From DATJGF01 sp035495315 (GTDB lineage: Bacteria > Verrucomicrobiota > Verrucomicrobiia > Limisphaerales > UBA8199): a stretch of 28,943 bases of DNA. The number at the start of each line of letters is the position of its first letter. The first letter of the stretch is position 1. The stretch spans positions 1-28,943 of the forward strand of contig DATJGF010000190.1 in assembly GCA_035495315.1 (NCBI GenBank), given 5' to 3'. This document shows positions 8,480 through 16,723 of the stretch, one piece after another. Under the pieces are notes generated by a model that did not search any database, had not been told where the DNA came from, and was given only the letters and a program-made list of their open reading frames with translations. A program made the position numbers and the translations under genes.

Positions 8480-8698
8480 TCAGGGAAGCTCTTGGCTTTT
8501 CTTAAATCGATACTGGCCGCTTTGGTTCTGCTCGATTAATTCCTTCAACACCAATCCGCCCAGGGCGGCGTCAGCCCAATGCGGGTTTTCTTCGTACTCC
8601 TGACGCCTCACGGCGCGACGCGCGATCTCTTTGCGCGCAAAGAAGCTTTCCGGGCTGCTTTGGAGAAAGCTCAAAATTGTGAACTCTGCTTCCGTCAT
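8480..8698 (-). CDS. Small winged-helix-like protein
   Basis: A 72-aa protein that begins MTEAEFTILSFLQSSPESFF and continues with ARKEIARRAVRR, a spacer containing ENPHWADAALGGLVLKELI, and a terminal strand GQYRFKKS. The order helix, helix-turn-helix (ARKEIARRA), second helix, then a short beta wing fits a compact winged-helix fold. There is no enzyme motif. It lies between xseA and tlyA on the same strand (168 bp after xseA, 39 bp before tlyA), so it is probably part of the same operon. It may be a DNA-binding or protein-interacting factor. I do not recognise a named family. Confidence 0.65.
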   Translation of the reverse strand: MTEAEFTILSFLQSSPESFFARKEIARRAVRRQEYEENPHWADAALGGLVLKELIEQNQSGQYRFKKSQELP

Positions 8699-8865
8699 AA
8701 TGGTCCTAAGCGAGCAAGAGGCCCTACTCTCGTGCCAATGCGCCCCAGGCTTTGAAGCGCTCTGGTTTGTGCCAATCCTAGCAGCAGCTTTTGGTCTCGC
8801 AAGGAAACTCCCACCCCGACGAAACCGAGCTTTTTTGCCTTCAGAACAGCGCTTCCTTAGTTCTT

Positions 8866-10308
8866 TTAATCTACTCGGCTTCGAACCTCGCCTCCCTGAA
8901 GCCGAGTTCGCAATTGCTGACCCGATTTCGTATCCGCAGCTTGGCGCAAAATGACTCCACTCGCCTCATCGAAAGTTATCGAGTAGCCTCGCGCCAAAAC
9001 CTGCTCTGGTCCCAGAAGCCGCAATCGATCGCGCAAGCCTTTGATCCGATCTGTGGACTGGGCGATCCGAGCACGGCCACGTTCCCGCAGGCGCTGGTGG
9101 ACCTGTTTGACCGTTTCGAGTCGTTGTCTGACCAGTTTCTCCGGCGAGAGCCGGATTAAGCGTTCCGACAGCTGCCGAAAGGTCAACCGACGTTGTCGCG
9201 TGCTATTGCTGACGGAGCGCCGAAGGCTGAGTTGAAGTTCATCCAGATGCTGAAGCTGCTCGTTGAGACGCCGTCGCGGGTGCAGTCGCGACAACCGTTG
9301 CGTGGTTCGCATCTGCTCCTGGCGCTTCGTGGTGAGACGTTGTTTCGCCAGTTCGCCAATTCGTTGATTGACAGCAGCTACAAACTGGCAACTCGAATAG
9401 ACTCCTTCAGTGATGATTTCCGCCGCGGCGCTGGGCGTAGCCGCCCGTACATCGGCCACAAAATCGCTAATCGTAAAATCAATCTCATGCCCCACCGCCG
9501 AGACGATTGGCAGTTCCGATTCAAATATTGCTCTCGCTACAATCTCTTCATTAAAGGCCCAGAGATCTTCCAGGCTGCCCCCGCCGCGAGTGACTAGAAT
9601 CAGGTCAAGGTAACTTCTCAATGCCCCGGCCGTGCGCGCGTGGGGAGCAATGGTGGACCGGTTGAATTCATTCAATAGGCGAATCCCAGCCGCAATCTCC
9701 TCGGCTGCGCCCTGGCCTTGCACTCGGCAACTCGCCAGAATCATTTCCAGTCCCGGGTTGCGTCGTTGTACCACGTGCAAAACATCCCGAATCGCCGCCC
9801 CATTGGGTGAGGTCACCAATCCGATTCGTTGCGGATATCGTGGCAGCGGACGTTTGCGTTCTTGAGCAAACAGGCCCTCAGTCTTCAGCTTTTGTTTCAG
9901 GCGTTCAAAAGCCGCCTGCAAGGCGCCCAACCCTTGCAACTCCGCGCTGGTAACTCGCAACTGATACTGCCCGCGCGGTTCGTAAACGGTGATCTGTCCC
10001 TCCAGTATAACTTTGCGGCCCTCCTGCAATAGCCCGCGATTGACCTGGACCTCGCTCCGGAACAGGACACAACTCAATTGGGCCCCGGCATCTTTGAGTG
10101 TAAAATAGAGGTGCCCTGAAGTCTGCGCCCGCAAATTGGTTATCTCTCCGGTGACTCGTACCGCGACCATCTCTTTTTCCAGCAGTCGCCGAATCTGTGC
10201 CGTCAACTCGGTTACCGAGATTACTCGGCGCGTTTGTTCGACGGGGAATAGCTCCCCAAAGTCCCATTGTGTTTTGGCGGGTCGCCCCATGCGCAGCCAG
10301 TTAATCAC
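8866..10308 (-). CDS. xseA: Exodeoxyribonuclease VII large subunit
   Basis: The large, catalytic subunit of exonuclease VII, which degrades single-stranded DNA into oligonucleotides. The N-terminal OB-fold (about residues 30-130) has VRVTGEITNLR and GHLYFTLKDAGAQLSCVLF. The catalytic central region has GLVTSPNGAAIRDVLHV, DLILVTRGGGSLEDLWAFNE and SAVGHEIDFTISDFVAD, and the C-terminal third is an arginine- and glutamine-rich coiled coil ending in LARGYSI. The listed start is GTG (10308); an ATG six codons in (10290) is equally acceptable. No xseB small-subunit gene follows: the 168 bp downstream encode nothing like it, so the partner is elsewhere or not recognisable here. Confidence 0.96.
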   Translation of the reverse strand: MINWLRMGRPAKTQWDFGELFPVEQTRRVISVTELTAQIRRLLEKEMVAVRVTGEITNLRAQTSGHLYFTLKDAGAQLSCVLFRSEVQVNRGLLQEGRKVILEGQITVYEPRGQYQLRVTSAELQGLGALQAAFERLKQKLKTEGLFAQERKRPLPRYPQRIGLVTSPNGAAIRDVLHVVQRRNPGLEMILASCRVQGQGAAEEIAAGIRLLNEFNRSTIAPHARTAGALRSYLDLILVTRGGGSLEDLWAFNEEIVARAIFESELPIVSAVGHEIDFTISDFVADVRAATPSAAAEIITEGVYSSCQFVAAVNQRIGELAKQRLTTKRQEQMRTTQRLSRLHPRRRLNEQLQHLDELQLSLRRSVSNSTRQRRLTFRQLSERLIRLSPEKLVRQRLETVKQVHQRLRERGRARIAQSTDRIKGLRDRLRLLGPEQVLARGYSITFDEASGVILRQAADTKSGQQLRTRLQGGEVRSRVD

Positions 10309-10608
10309 GTAATCGCAGCATTTTCAACAGAGGTTCGCCGAATGTGACGAACGTGACGATTGTAGAAGACGACGTAAGGAGGCTCTGATCAAATTCAACT
10401 GGGACAGGCACTGAATACTCGAGGTCTGGAACGAACGGCTAAAAAAGAATTCCCCTCACCCCAAGGTGAGGCGAACCCTGGCGGACGTTCGGGGCAGTTT
10501 GTTTGCCTCATGCCGTCTCTTTTGGGATCAGAGTCTCCTTACGTCGTCGCCACCAATGAGGCTCACTCTGCTGTTGCCACCGGCCACGGGCCCTGAGTTA
10601 ATAGGTTC
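10309..10608. other. Intergenic region between divergent xseA and DUF1080 gene
   Basis: About 300 bp between two divergent genes. It is dominated by the outer arms of an inverted-repeat element (10361-10548). Between the arms lies a short perfect hairpin, CCTCACC (10454-10460) against GGTGAGG (10465-10471), which read on the - strand is followed by GGAATTC and six T, like an intrinsic terminator, but no - strand gene feeds into it. Promoters for xseA and the DUF1080 gene must lie here, but I cannot pick convincing boxes. Confidence 0.5.
10361..10548. repeat. Inverted-repeat element, copy 1 (135-bp interior)
   Basis: The left arm at 10368-10390 (GACGACGTAAGGAG core) and the right arm at 10526-10548 (CTCCTTACGTCGTC core) match in inverted orientation at 22 of 23 positions. 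The left arm is preceded by TGTAGAA, matching the outer end TGTAGGA of the second copy at 11360-11438. The interior is 135 bp and contains another hairpin (10454-10471). The shape is that of a non-autonomous palindromic element (MITE or REP-like). Confidence 0.75.
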
Positions 10609-11310
10609 ATGCGTATCCGCATGGTTACACTGTTGCTCGCGATGCCGTTCTGGGCTTTTGCCGCTGAACCCAACCAGTTGACAACGGAAGAAAAAGCGGC
10701 CGGTTGGATTTTACTTTTTGACGGCCAAACCCCGAAGGGGTGGCATACTTTCCTGAAGCACACTTTTCCGGACCACGGATGGACCGTTGCAGACGGCTGG
10801 CTGCACGGGCTGGGCAAGGGCGGGGGGGACTTGCTCAGCGATGGCGAATTTGATCAATTTGAGCTGCAGTGGGAATGGAAACTGGCCCCCGGTGGGAACA
10901 GCGGTCTGAAGTATTTTGTTCTCGAGAGCCGGAAAAGCGCTTTAGGTCACGAATATCAAATGTTGGACGATCAGTTAAATCCTGACGGAAAAGTCGCCGC
11001 GGGCAAGCACGTCACAGCCTCCTTCTACGATGTGCTCAAACCAACGGTGACTCCCCCGACACGCCCAATCGGCGAAATCAATCAATCCCGTATTGTCGTC
11101 CACGGTAACCATATCGAGCATTGGCTCAATGGCATCAAAGTGCTCGAATACGAGTGCGGCAGCCCGACCGTCAAGGCGGGCGTCGCCGAAAGTAAATTCA
11201 AGAACGTCGCGGGTTTTGGCGAGCGGGTGAAAGGCCACATATTGCTCCAGGACCACGGCAGTGACGTCTGGTTCCGTAATTTAAAGCTCCGCGATCTTTC
11301 TTCCAAGTGA
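10609..11310 (+). CDS. Secreted DUF1080 protein (3-keto-disaccharide hydrolase-like)
   Basis: A 233-aa exported protein of the DUF1080 family (concanavalin-like jelly roll), a family containing hydrolases that act on 3-keto-glycosides and that is amplified in Verrucomicrobiota and Planctomycetota. A short signal peptide (MRIRMVTLLLAMPFWAFAAE, cleavage after AFA) is followed by the family hallmarks GWILLFDGQTPKGWHTF, WTVADGWLHG, FELQWEWKLAPGGNSGLKYF, YEYQMLDD-like HEYQMLDD, NHIEHWLNGIKVLEYE and ILLQDHGSDVWFRNLKLR. The ATG at 10621 is an alternative start; no strong ribosome binding site is seen for either. The gene is bracketed on both sides by copies of the same inverted-repeat element. The neighbouring aldo/keto reductase may take part in the same sugar oxidation chemistry, which is inference. 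Confidence 0.92.
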   Translation: MRIRMVTLLLAMPFWAFAAEPNQLTTEEKAAGWILLFDGQTPKGWHTFLKHTFPDHGWTVADGWLHGLGKGGGDLLSDGEFDQFELQWEWKLAPGGNSGLKYFVLESRKSALGHEYQMLDDQLNPDGKVAAGKHVTASFYDVLKPTVTPPTRPIGEINQSRIVVHGNHIEHWLNGIKVLEYECGSPTVKAGVAESKFKNVAGFGERVKGHILLQDHGSDVWFRNLKLRDLSSK

Positions 11311-11359
11311 GAATGCGATTGGAATTGGGCGCACGTTATCGCCTGCGAGTTTTCCCAGC

Positions 11360-11438
11360 TGTAGGAGACGACGTAAGGAGACTTGGTTTATTCGTGCATG
11401 TTGCCTTTGATCCGAGTCTCCTTACGTCGTCTCCTACA
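11360..11438. repeat. Inverted-repeat element, copy 2 (24-bp perfect arms)
   Basis: The arms at 11360-11383 and 11415-11438 are perfect inverted repeats of 24 bp, with ends TGTAGGAGACGACGTAAGG and a 31-nt loop. The stem is a variant of the one at 10361-10548, and even part of the loop next to the right arm (TTTGATCCGAG against TTTGGGATCAGAG) is shared, so the two are copies of one family. Transcribed, it would form a very stable hairpin after the DUF1080 stop and may also act as a terminator. Confidence 0.85.
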
Positions 11439-11541
11439 ACTCGCGCGCTAAGTCTCATACACGAAGTGAAGTTGCCTTTTCTCCGGAAGCGTGGTTCTTT
11501 GTTTCGGTCACCATAGTGTAAAGTAAAACTACTACTGGCGT

Positions 11542-12447
11542 ATGAACATTAAACGTCGCGAATTCCTCAAACGTTCCGCACTAGGAGTCGGTGGGCTGAT
11601 TACGGGAGCGGAGTTAGCCCGAGCCTCGGAAAGTGCCGGCGCCCGCTTCGATCCTTACGAAAGTGTGCCCTTGGGCAAAACCAAACTTAAGTTCAGCCGC
11701 TTTTGCCTCGGAACCGGTGTGCATGGAGGTAACCGGCAATCGAATGCGACGCGCATGGGCAAGGAGAAGTTTGAAGCCCTGATTCAAGGCGCCTATGAGC
11801 GCGGAGTTCGGGTCTTCGATTTGGCCGACCTCTACGGCACGCATCCCTTTTTGATACCCGCGTTGAAAAGCATTCCGCGGCGGGACTACCAGGTCATTAC
11901 CAAGATCTGGTTTCGGTCGGGTGGCATACCGGAGAAAGAACGGCCGGATGCCGACGTCGTTGTGGAACGGTTTCTGAAGGAAATCCAAACCGATTACCTC
12001 GATTTGGTCCTGCTCCACTGTGTCGAATCCGGCAATTGGCCGCAGGAACTGCAGAAGCAGATGGAACTGCTGGCTAAGTTGAAACAGAAAGGCGTCATTC
12101 GCGCTCACGGGGTTTCCTGCCATTCATTGGCGGCTTTGGAGGCCGCCTCCAGCGAGCCGTGGGTCGATTCGGTTCACGCCCGCATCAATCCGTATGGGAT
12201 GAGCATGGATGATAAGCCGGAGAAGGTTGTGCCCGTTCTCAAGAAACTTCACGCCAATGGAAAGGGCGTTGTCGGGATGAAGATCATTGGCGAAGGCCGG
12301 CTGCGGAATGATGACGAAAAGCGCAATGAATCTGCACGATTCGTGCTCGGCCTGGGCTGTGTCGATGTGCTCAATATTGGTTTCGAAAAGGTGGAGGAGA
12401 TCGACGACTTTGCCTCCCGCGTCCGCAAAGTCTCCCGGCCGGTCTAG
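11542..12447 (+). CDS. Tat-signal aldo/keto reductase family protein
   Basis: A 301-aa oxidoreductase with a twin-arginine signal (KRREFLKRSALGVGGLITGA), so it is probably exported folded, or the signal is retained as in many verrucomicrobial members. The aldo/keto reductase TIM barrel begins at VPLGKTKLKFSRFCLGTG (about residue 42). The catalytic tetrad appears complete: D93 and Y98 in VFDLADLYG, K121 in VITKIWF and H159 in LVLLHCVES. Late NADPH-site motifs include GVVGMKIIGEG. It follows the DUF1080 gene on the same strand with a repeat element between. Substrate unknown; sugar or keto-sugar reduction is a guess from context. Confidence 0.9.
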   Translation: MNIKRREFLKRSALGVGGLITGAELARASESAGARFDPYESVPLGKTKLKFSRFCLGTGVHGGNRQSNATRMGKEKFEALIQGAYERGVRVFDLADLYGTHPFLIPALKSIPRRDYQVITKIWFRSGGIPEKERPDADVVVERFLKEIQTDYLDLVLLHCVESGNWPQELQKQMELLAKLKQKGVIRAHGVSCHSLAALEAASSEPWVDSVHARINPYGMSMDDKPEKVVPVLKKLHANGKGVVGMKIIGEGRLRNDDEKRNESARFVLGLGCVDVLNIGFEKVEEIDDFASRVRKVSRPV

Positions 12448-12464
12448 CTGCCCTCAACGTCGCC

Positions 12465-14063
12465 GTGGCGAAACGACATCAGAAAATCGGCACCAAAACT
12501 AATCGGATTGCTCAGCTGCGGACCCCGCCCAAAATAATTCCAGGGTTGGGTGTTGATTTACCGGAACTGCAAAGGGCTCGGGCATTATGGGGACTCAATC
12601 GTTTCGACGAGGCGCTGGAGCTTTTCGACCAGGCCGTCCGACGCTACCCGCAGAACCTGGTTGCGCTGGTCGATGCTGCTCGCGCTTTCGGCGCACGGTT
12701 TGAAATTCAACGCGCTGAAGAAGTCCTTGACCGGTTGATAAAGACAAGCAGTAATCGACCCGACCTGCTCCATTTGGCCGGCCAGAGTTACCGGATGATT
12801 TTCCGGCCGGACAAGGCCATCGAATGTTTTCAGCGCGTCGTCGCCGCCACCCATGAGATTCCTGACGCCTACCTCGAATTGGCCATTCAGTATGAGCGAC
12901 GCCATCGCCTTGACGAAGCGTTTGGTTTGATGGACCTATGCCTGAAGACCGCCCCCGATTATCTTGAGGCAGAGCTGTTCAAAGCACGCCTGTTGCGCCG
13001 GTTGAAGGACGAGTCGGCCGCTGAAGAGAAATTTCGCGCGCTCGCAACTAATCCGCAATCATCCCCGGAACTGAAAGCCCAGGCTTGGGCGGAGATCGCC
13101 CAAATGCACGATCGCCGGGAGGAGTACCCACTGGCCATGGCGGCGATGCTCAAAACAAAAGCGATCCTCCAAGAGCGTCAAGGACAGCTTTACCAGCACT
13201 CCGAAAAGGTGATGGCTCATTTGCGGGCGTTGGTCGATTCACTCACCCCCGCTCATTTCCAGCGCTGGCGCGTGGCGTCGCAGAATTTTCCACCACAAAA
13301 CCTCGCCGTGCTGACCGGGTTCCCTCGCTCCGGCACAACCCTGTTGGAACAGGTGCTCGACAGCCACTCCGGGCTGGTCAGTTCCGATGAGCGCGAAGCC
13401 TTCGCGCGAGACATTTTCCCGGCAATCTGGTTAACCCCGGCAACTCCGGTTCCGACGCCAGAAGCCTTCGATAATGTGCCGCCCGAACGTCTATTGGCAT
13501 TGCGCGCCCGTTATCTGAAATCGATGGAGGCCGCCTTGAACGAACCAATCGGGGGCCGTGTTCATCTGGATAAAAATCCAACGCTGACTGTAGTGCTGCC
13601 CGGGTTGCTTCGATTGTTTCCTGAGACTCGGGTAGTGCTGGCGTTGCGCGACCCGCGCGATGTAGTCATCAGCTGCTTTATGCAGTATCTGCCGCTCAAC
13701 TCCAACAGCATCTATTTTCTAACGTTGGAACGAGCGGCCCAGCGCTATACCAACGACATCGGCTTCTGGTTAAAGTTACGCGACAGGATTGCCTCGCCGT
13801 GGCTCGAAGTTCGATACGAGGATACCGTCGCCAGATTGGAAGCCGAGGTTCGTCGCACGCTGGAATTTCTCGGTTTGCCATGGGAACCCGGAGTTTTGGA
13901 TTATCGCGATCGGCTCAAGCAGAAGGCGGTTGCTTCGCCTACTTACGAGGCAGTCAGCAAGCCGCTTTACACCCGTGCCATCGGGCGTTGGCGACATTAT
14001 CAGGAATTCCTGGAGCCGTATTTGGGTGTGCTCGAGCCGGCACTTAAAGCGTTCGGTTACTAA
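12465..14063 (+). CDS. TPR-repeat sulfotransferase
   Basis: A 532-aa two-part protein. Residues about 35-250 are tetratricopeptide-like helical repeats (RALWGLNRFDEALELFDQAV, YRMIFRPDKAIECFQRVV, LAIQYERRHRLDEAFGLM). Residues about 280-530 form a PAPS-dependent sulfotransferase domain with the 5'-phosphosulfate loop TGFPRSGTTLLEQVLDSH (about 284-301) and the 3'-phosphate motif LALRDPRDVVIS (about 392-403). HLDKNPTLTVVLPGLLRLFP and EVRYEDTVARLE are further family blocks. It would transfer sulfate from PAPS to an acceptor held by the TPR part; in related proteins this may be a peptide or glycan. The start is a GTG 17 bp after the aldo/keto reductase stop, which suggests one operon. There is no signal peptide. 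Confidence 0.92.
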   Translation: MAKRHQKIGTKTNRIAQLRTPPKIIPGLGVDLPELQRARALWGLNRFDEALELFDQAVRRYPQNLVALVDAARAFGARFEIQRAEEVLDRLIKTSSNRPDLLHLAGQSYRMIFRPDKAIECFQRVVAATHEIPDAYLELAIQYERRHRLDEAFGLMDLCLKTAPDYLEAELFKARLLRRLKDESAAEEKFRALATNPQSSPELKAQAWAEIAQMHDRREEYPLAMAAMLKTKAILQERQGQLYQHSEKVMAHLRALVDSLTPAHFQRWRVASQNFPPQNLAVLTGFPRSGTTLLEQVLDSHSGLVSSDEREAFARDIFPAIWLTPATPVPTPEAFDNVPPERLLALRARYLKSMEAALNEPIGGRVHLDKNPTLTVVLPGLLRLFPETRVVLALRDPRDVVISCFMQYLPLNSNSIYFLTLERAAQRYTNDIGFWLKLRDRIASPWLEVRYEDTVARLEAEVRRTLEFLGLPWEPGVLDYRDRLKQKAVASPTYEAVSKPLYTRAIGRWRHYQEFLEPYLGVLEPALKAFGY

Positions 14064-14115
14064 GGTGGAGTGTAGGTGAACAGGGCACTCTCACGATGTC
14101 CGCGCCGGCATCTTC

Positions 14116-14174
14116 CTCGTCCTCCTTGTCGTCCTCGTTCTTTCTGGGTTTTCGAGGACGAAGACGAGGACGAG
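14116..14174. repeat. CTCGTCCTCG-type palindrome
   Basis: The arm 14116-14137 and the arm 14153-14174 (CGAGGACGAAGACGAGGACG...) are inverted repeats matching at 19 of 22 positions around a 15-nt loop. The arms are built of repeated TCGTCC/GGACGA units. It lies between the convergent stop codons of the sulfotransferase and the PA-domain protein and is probably a dispersed repeat. Confidence 0.7.
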
Positions 14175-14200
14175 AGAGCTCCCTGACTGGGTTGGATTCT

Positions 14201-14226
14201 CCCTCTCCCCTTCTAAGGGGAGAGGG
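14201..14226. terminator. 12-bp perfect hairpin between convergent genes
   Basis: CCCTCTCCCCTT (14201-14212) pairs perfectly with AAGGGGAGAGGG (14215-14226), followed by TCGGGGTGAGGGG. It sits between the convergent ends of the sulfotransferase gene and the PA-domain gene and could act as a bidirectional terminator. The same CCCTCTCCCC...GGGGTGAGGG word is found as a dispersed intergenic repeat in many bacterial genomes, and a shortened relative occurs at 10453-10471. Confidence 0.6.
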
Positions 14227-14259
14227 TCGGGGTGAGGGGTAGACTTATTTCCTCACCGG

Positions 14260-16572
14260 TTATTGAGCGTGGATCCTGTAGAACTTCATCGGGCCAGTTG
14301 TCGGTACGGTCTGCGGGTTGGTCTGGTTCGCTGAGGTTGACCACGTTCCATTTATGGAAGTTGCTTCCTCCAGCGTACCCGCGCCGGTCCAGGAGAGGGT
14401 CAATTGCCCGTTAGTCAGAGTGGGCGGGTTCAGCACCGGTCGTGGCGTGTTTTTGACCGATTGAAATGCCAATAATGCTTTGGGGTTGGTCGTATCATTA
14501 ATCAAGATCCGGGTGCCATCCGGAAGAATTGAAAACCACTCCAGATTTGCGGCTCCCGTTGAATGGCCAGCAACCAGCCGCATGGGGTAGAGACCCGGCT
14601 GCGTGACACCAAAGCTCGCGATGGAATCGGTGCTGCCAAAGGTCTTGGGCCCGTTCCATTCGACGATACGAGCCGCTGGATCACCTTGGATGGTCGCGGT
14701 GACAACGACTCCGTTTGTCAGCAAAGACTTCAAGACGGAGCCGCCGAAGCTCTCGCCAATCACCAGGACAGGAATAGTCACGGTGGGATCATTATCGCCA
14801 AGGCGGAAGGGGAATCCGGTGTCACCAGGTGTGATTTCCAGCACGGCAACCGCGCCGGCGAGTTGGGCTTGGTGTGCGATATAAGCATTTGGGTTGGCAC
14901 CACCGCAATTGGTGCTGCCCCGATCCAGCAGAGCGATCTTGCCGGCGAGCAACGCGTTGGTGGAAATGAAGCAGGCATCGTCGGGATTCCCGCTGGGCGT
15001 CGCATACGCTACTGAAGCGGTAAGCGGAGTCAATGGGAGCGCTCCGCCGAAAAGCAGTTGAGTGATGTTTGTGGCAATCGCAACGCAAGGAATTGCCATG
15101 TTGGTGGGAGCGACCATTTTGAGTGTGGTTGTGCCGCTGGTCTCGACGCTGAGGCGCAGGTCGTCATTGTTATTAACACCCATTTGGTACAAACCGCTGG
15201 TCGGGAAGCGAACATAAGTAAGCACCTCGTGAACGAAATCGAGGTCCTCTCCAAACGCTCCTGGGATGCCTGGAAACAGGTCGGGATTGGGAAAGTTCGG
15301 TGAGGGGTCACCTGACTTCGCCCAATGGACCACAGTTGGAACGCTGAATACGTTGTTGGAAAGAGCTCCCGAGAGATTTGCGACATTTGGTCCGGCTAGC
15401 CCTGCGAGGACACCTTCGGAGAATTCGCTGCTGTCGGGCAGGTCGATCGTGGATGCGGCGGGGTCGGTCAGACTATCCACTTCGTACACCCTGACCCGAA
15501 AGCCGGGTTGATTGGCGTTTTCCGACCCGAGCGGGCTGGCTAGCGAGGGCGGCAAGCCCAGATAATTGGCAACTGTGAAATGGTACGTGTTGGTTTTGGT
15601 GGCTACCGGCGTGCCCGTATCACTGAAAGCAATCGAGTAGGTGTGCGCCGAGAGCGCAGGCAACAAACCGGCCGCGTACTGAACGGTGGTATTAGTGTCG
15701 ACCTTCTGGATCGTTGGTGTCACCGGGAGATTGTCGAGCCAGAGCCGGATCGAATTGGTGTCCACGGCCGTGGATCGATCCTGCAATCCGACAGTGATGT
15801 TGACGACCGGACCGACACCACCGGCGTTATCAGCGGGATCCGCGGTAGCCACGACCGGAGTGGTTAGACTGGAATCGGTGACATCCAAGGACACCAAATC
15901 GACATAGCCATCGATCCCTGAACCAGCCAGGAGGGTGCTATGAATCAGGATTTGGGCATTGCGCGCGCTGGCTGGGATAGTGCCGTTCCGAACGTCCAGT
16001 CCCCAGAAGTTTGCGTTGTCATACCTTCCGTTATTTCCGGTCGGCAAGGCCGCGACGAAGTTGCTCCCGCCTAACGGGACTGGCGTACCGACTGCGTTCA
16101 TGGAGCTGTCCAGAAAGGTTAACGTCAGAGTACTGTAGTCCGAGGACAGATACGTGCAAAACCAGGCTGACATGACATAGTTGCCGGCGCCGCTGTCGAT
16201 TGTGGCCGGTGTCAGCGTGGTTGTGGCGGTCAAACTCACGGTCTGCGTTACCGTATCGCTGCTGTTGGCGATGCCGTACAATCCTGCCGGATAGGGCCGC
16301 AGATAAGCATTACCCCCTATGTTAGCCCCCGCGCCATTAGTGAGAGGCATTGTGTAATTGGCGGAATAAGCGTAGGTGCTGAAGATGCTCCAACCGCCAC
16401 CAACGCCCGGGTTCGCCTTGCCGCCAATTTTTACGATGGGCAGACTGCTGCCTTGTGTATTTTCGAAACTTCCATCAGTCACCAACTCGACGGCCTCGGC
16501 TGCACCGACGAACGCCAATCCGCCTGCCAACGCTGCCAACCCCATTCTTCTTCCTGCTGCATTTCTTTTCAT
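14260..16572 (-). CDS. Large secreted protein with PA domain
   Basis: A 770-aa exported protein. I place the start at the ATG at 16572 because the next residues form a signal peptide (MKRNAAGRRMGLAALAGGLA, cleavage after AEA about residue 27); the open frame upstream of it has no such character. The first part (about 28-230, LVTDGSFENTQ onward) resembles a carbohydrate-binding jelly-roll. A bacterial Ig-like domain follows, with VATADPADNAGGVGPVVNIT. The next part has a PA14-like pattern (LTYVRFPTSGLYQMGVNNND). A protease-associated (PA) domain is clear around KIALLDRGSTNCGGANPNAY and VTIPVLVIGESFG. The C-terminus (PTLTNGQLTLSWTGAGTLEE, then KFYRIHAQ) is a module I recall from exported verrucomicrobial proteins. 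No catalytic domain is visible; a surface or binding role is likely. Confidence 0.85.
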   Translation of the reverse strand: MKRNAAGRRMGLAALAGGLAFVGAAEAVELVTDGSFENTQGSSLPIVKIGGKANPGVGGGWSIFSTYAYSANYTMPLTNGAGANIGGNAYLRPYPAGLYGIANSSDTVTQTVSLTATTTLTPATIDSGAGNYVMSAWFCTYLSSDYSTLTLTFLDSSMNAVGTPVPLGGSNFVAALPTGNNGRYDNANFWGLDVRNGTIPASARNAQILIHSTLLAGSGIDGYVDLVSLDVTDSSLTTPVVATADPADNAGGVGPVVNITVGLQDRSTAVDTNSIRLWLDNLPVTPTIQKVDTNTTVQYAAGLLPALSAHTYSIAFSDTGTPVATKTNTYHFTVANYLGLPPSLASPLGSENANQPGFRVRVYEVDSLTDPAASTIDLPDSSEFSEGVLAGLAGPNVANLSGALSNNVFSVPTVVHWAKSGDPSPNFPNPDLFPGIPGAFGEDLDFVHEVLTYVRFPTSGLYQMGVNNNDDLRLSVETSGTTTLKMVAPTNMAIPCVAIATNITQLLFGGALPLTPLTASVAYATPSGNPDDACFISTNALLAGKIALLDRGSTNCGGANPNAYIAHQAQLAGAVAVLEITPGDTGFPFRLGDNDPTVTIPVLVIGESFGGSVLKSLLTNGVVVTATIQGDPAARIVEWNGPKTFGSTDSIASFGVTQPGLYPMRLVAGHSTGAANLEWFSILPDGTRILINDTTNPKALLAFQSVKNTPRPVLNPPTLTNGQLTLSWTGAGTLEEATSINGTWSTSANQTNPQTVPTTGPMKFYRIHAQ

Positions 16573-16723
16573 ACATTCTTTATTTGAGGTTCTAGCCAAA
16601 ACCGGTGCCCTTCGCAAAACTTGCGCCCGCGGACACGGATCGGCCAATTCATGCTTGACACTATTTCTATCACTTCCGATTCGGTTTTGGGAAGCAAATT
16701 TACGATTTCGCTGCCATTGCGAT

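Noticed and set aside
8699..8865. Possible xseB small-subunit gene after xseA
   Set aside because: No frame on the - strand there resembles the short coiled-coil XseB protein.
11307..11516. 69-codon frame overlapping the DUF1080 stop
   Set aside because: Most of it translates the inverted-repeat element at 11360-11438; no protein-like pattern.
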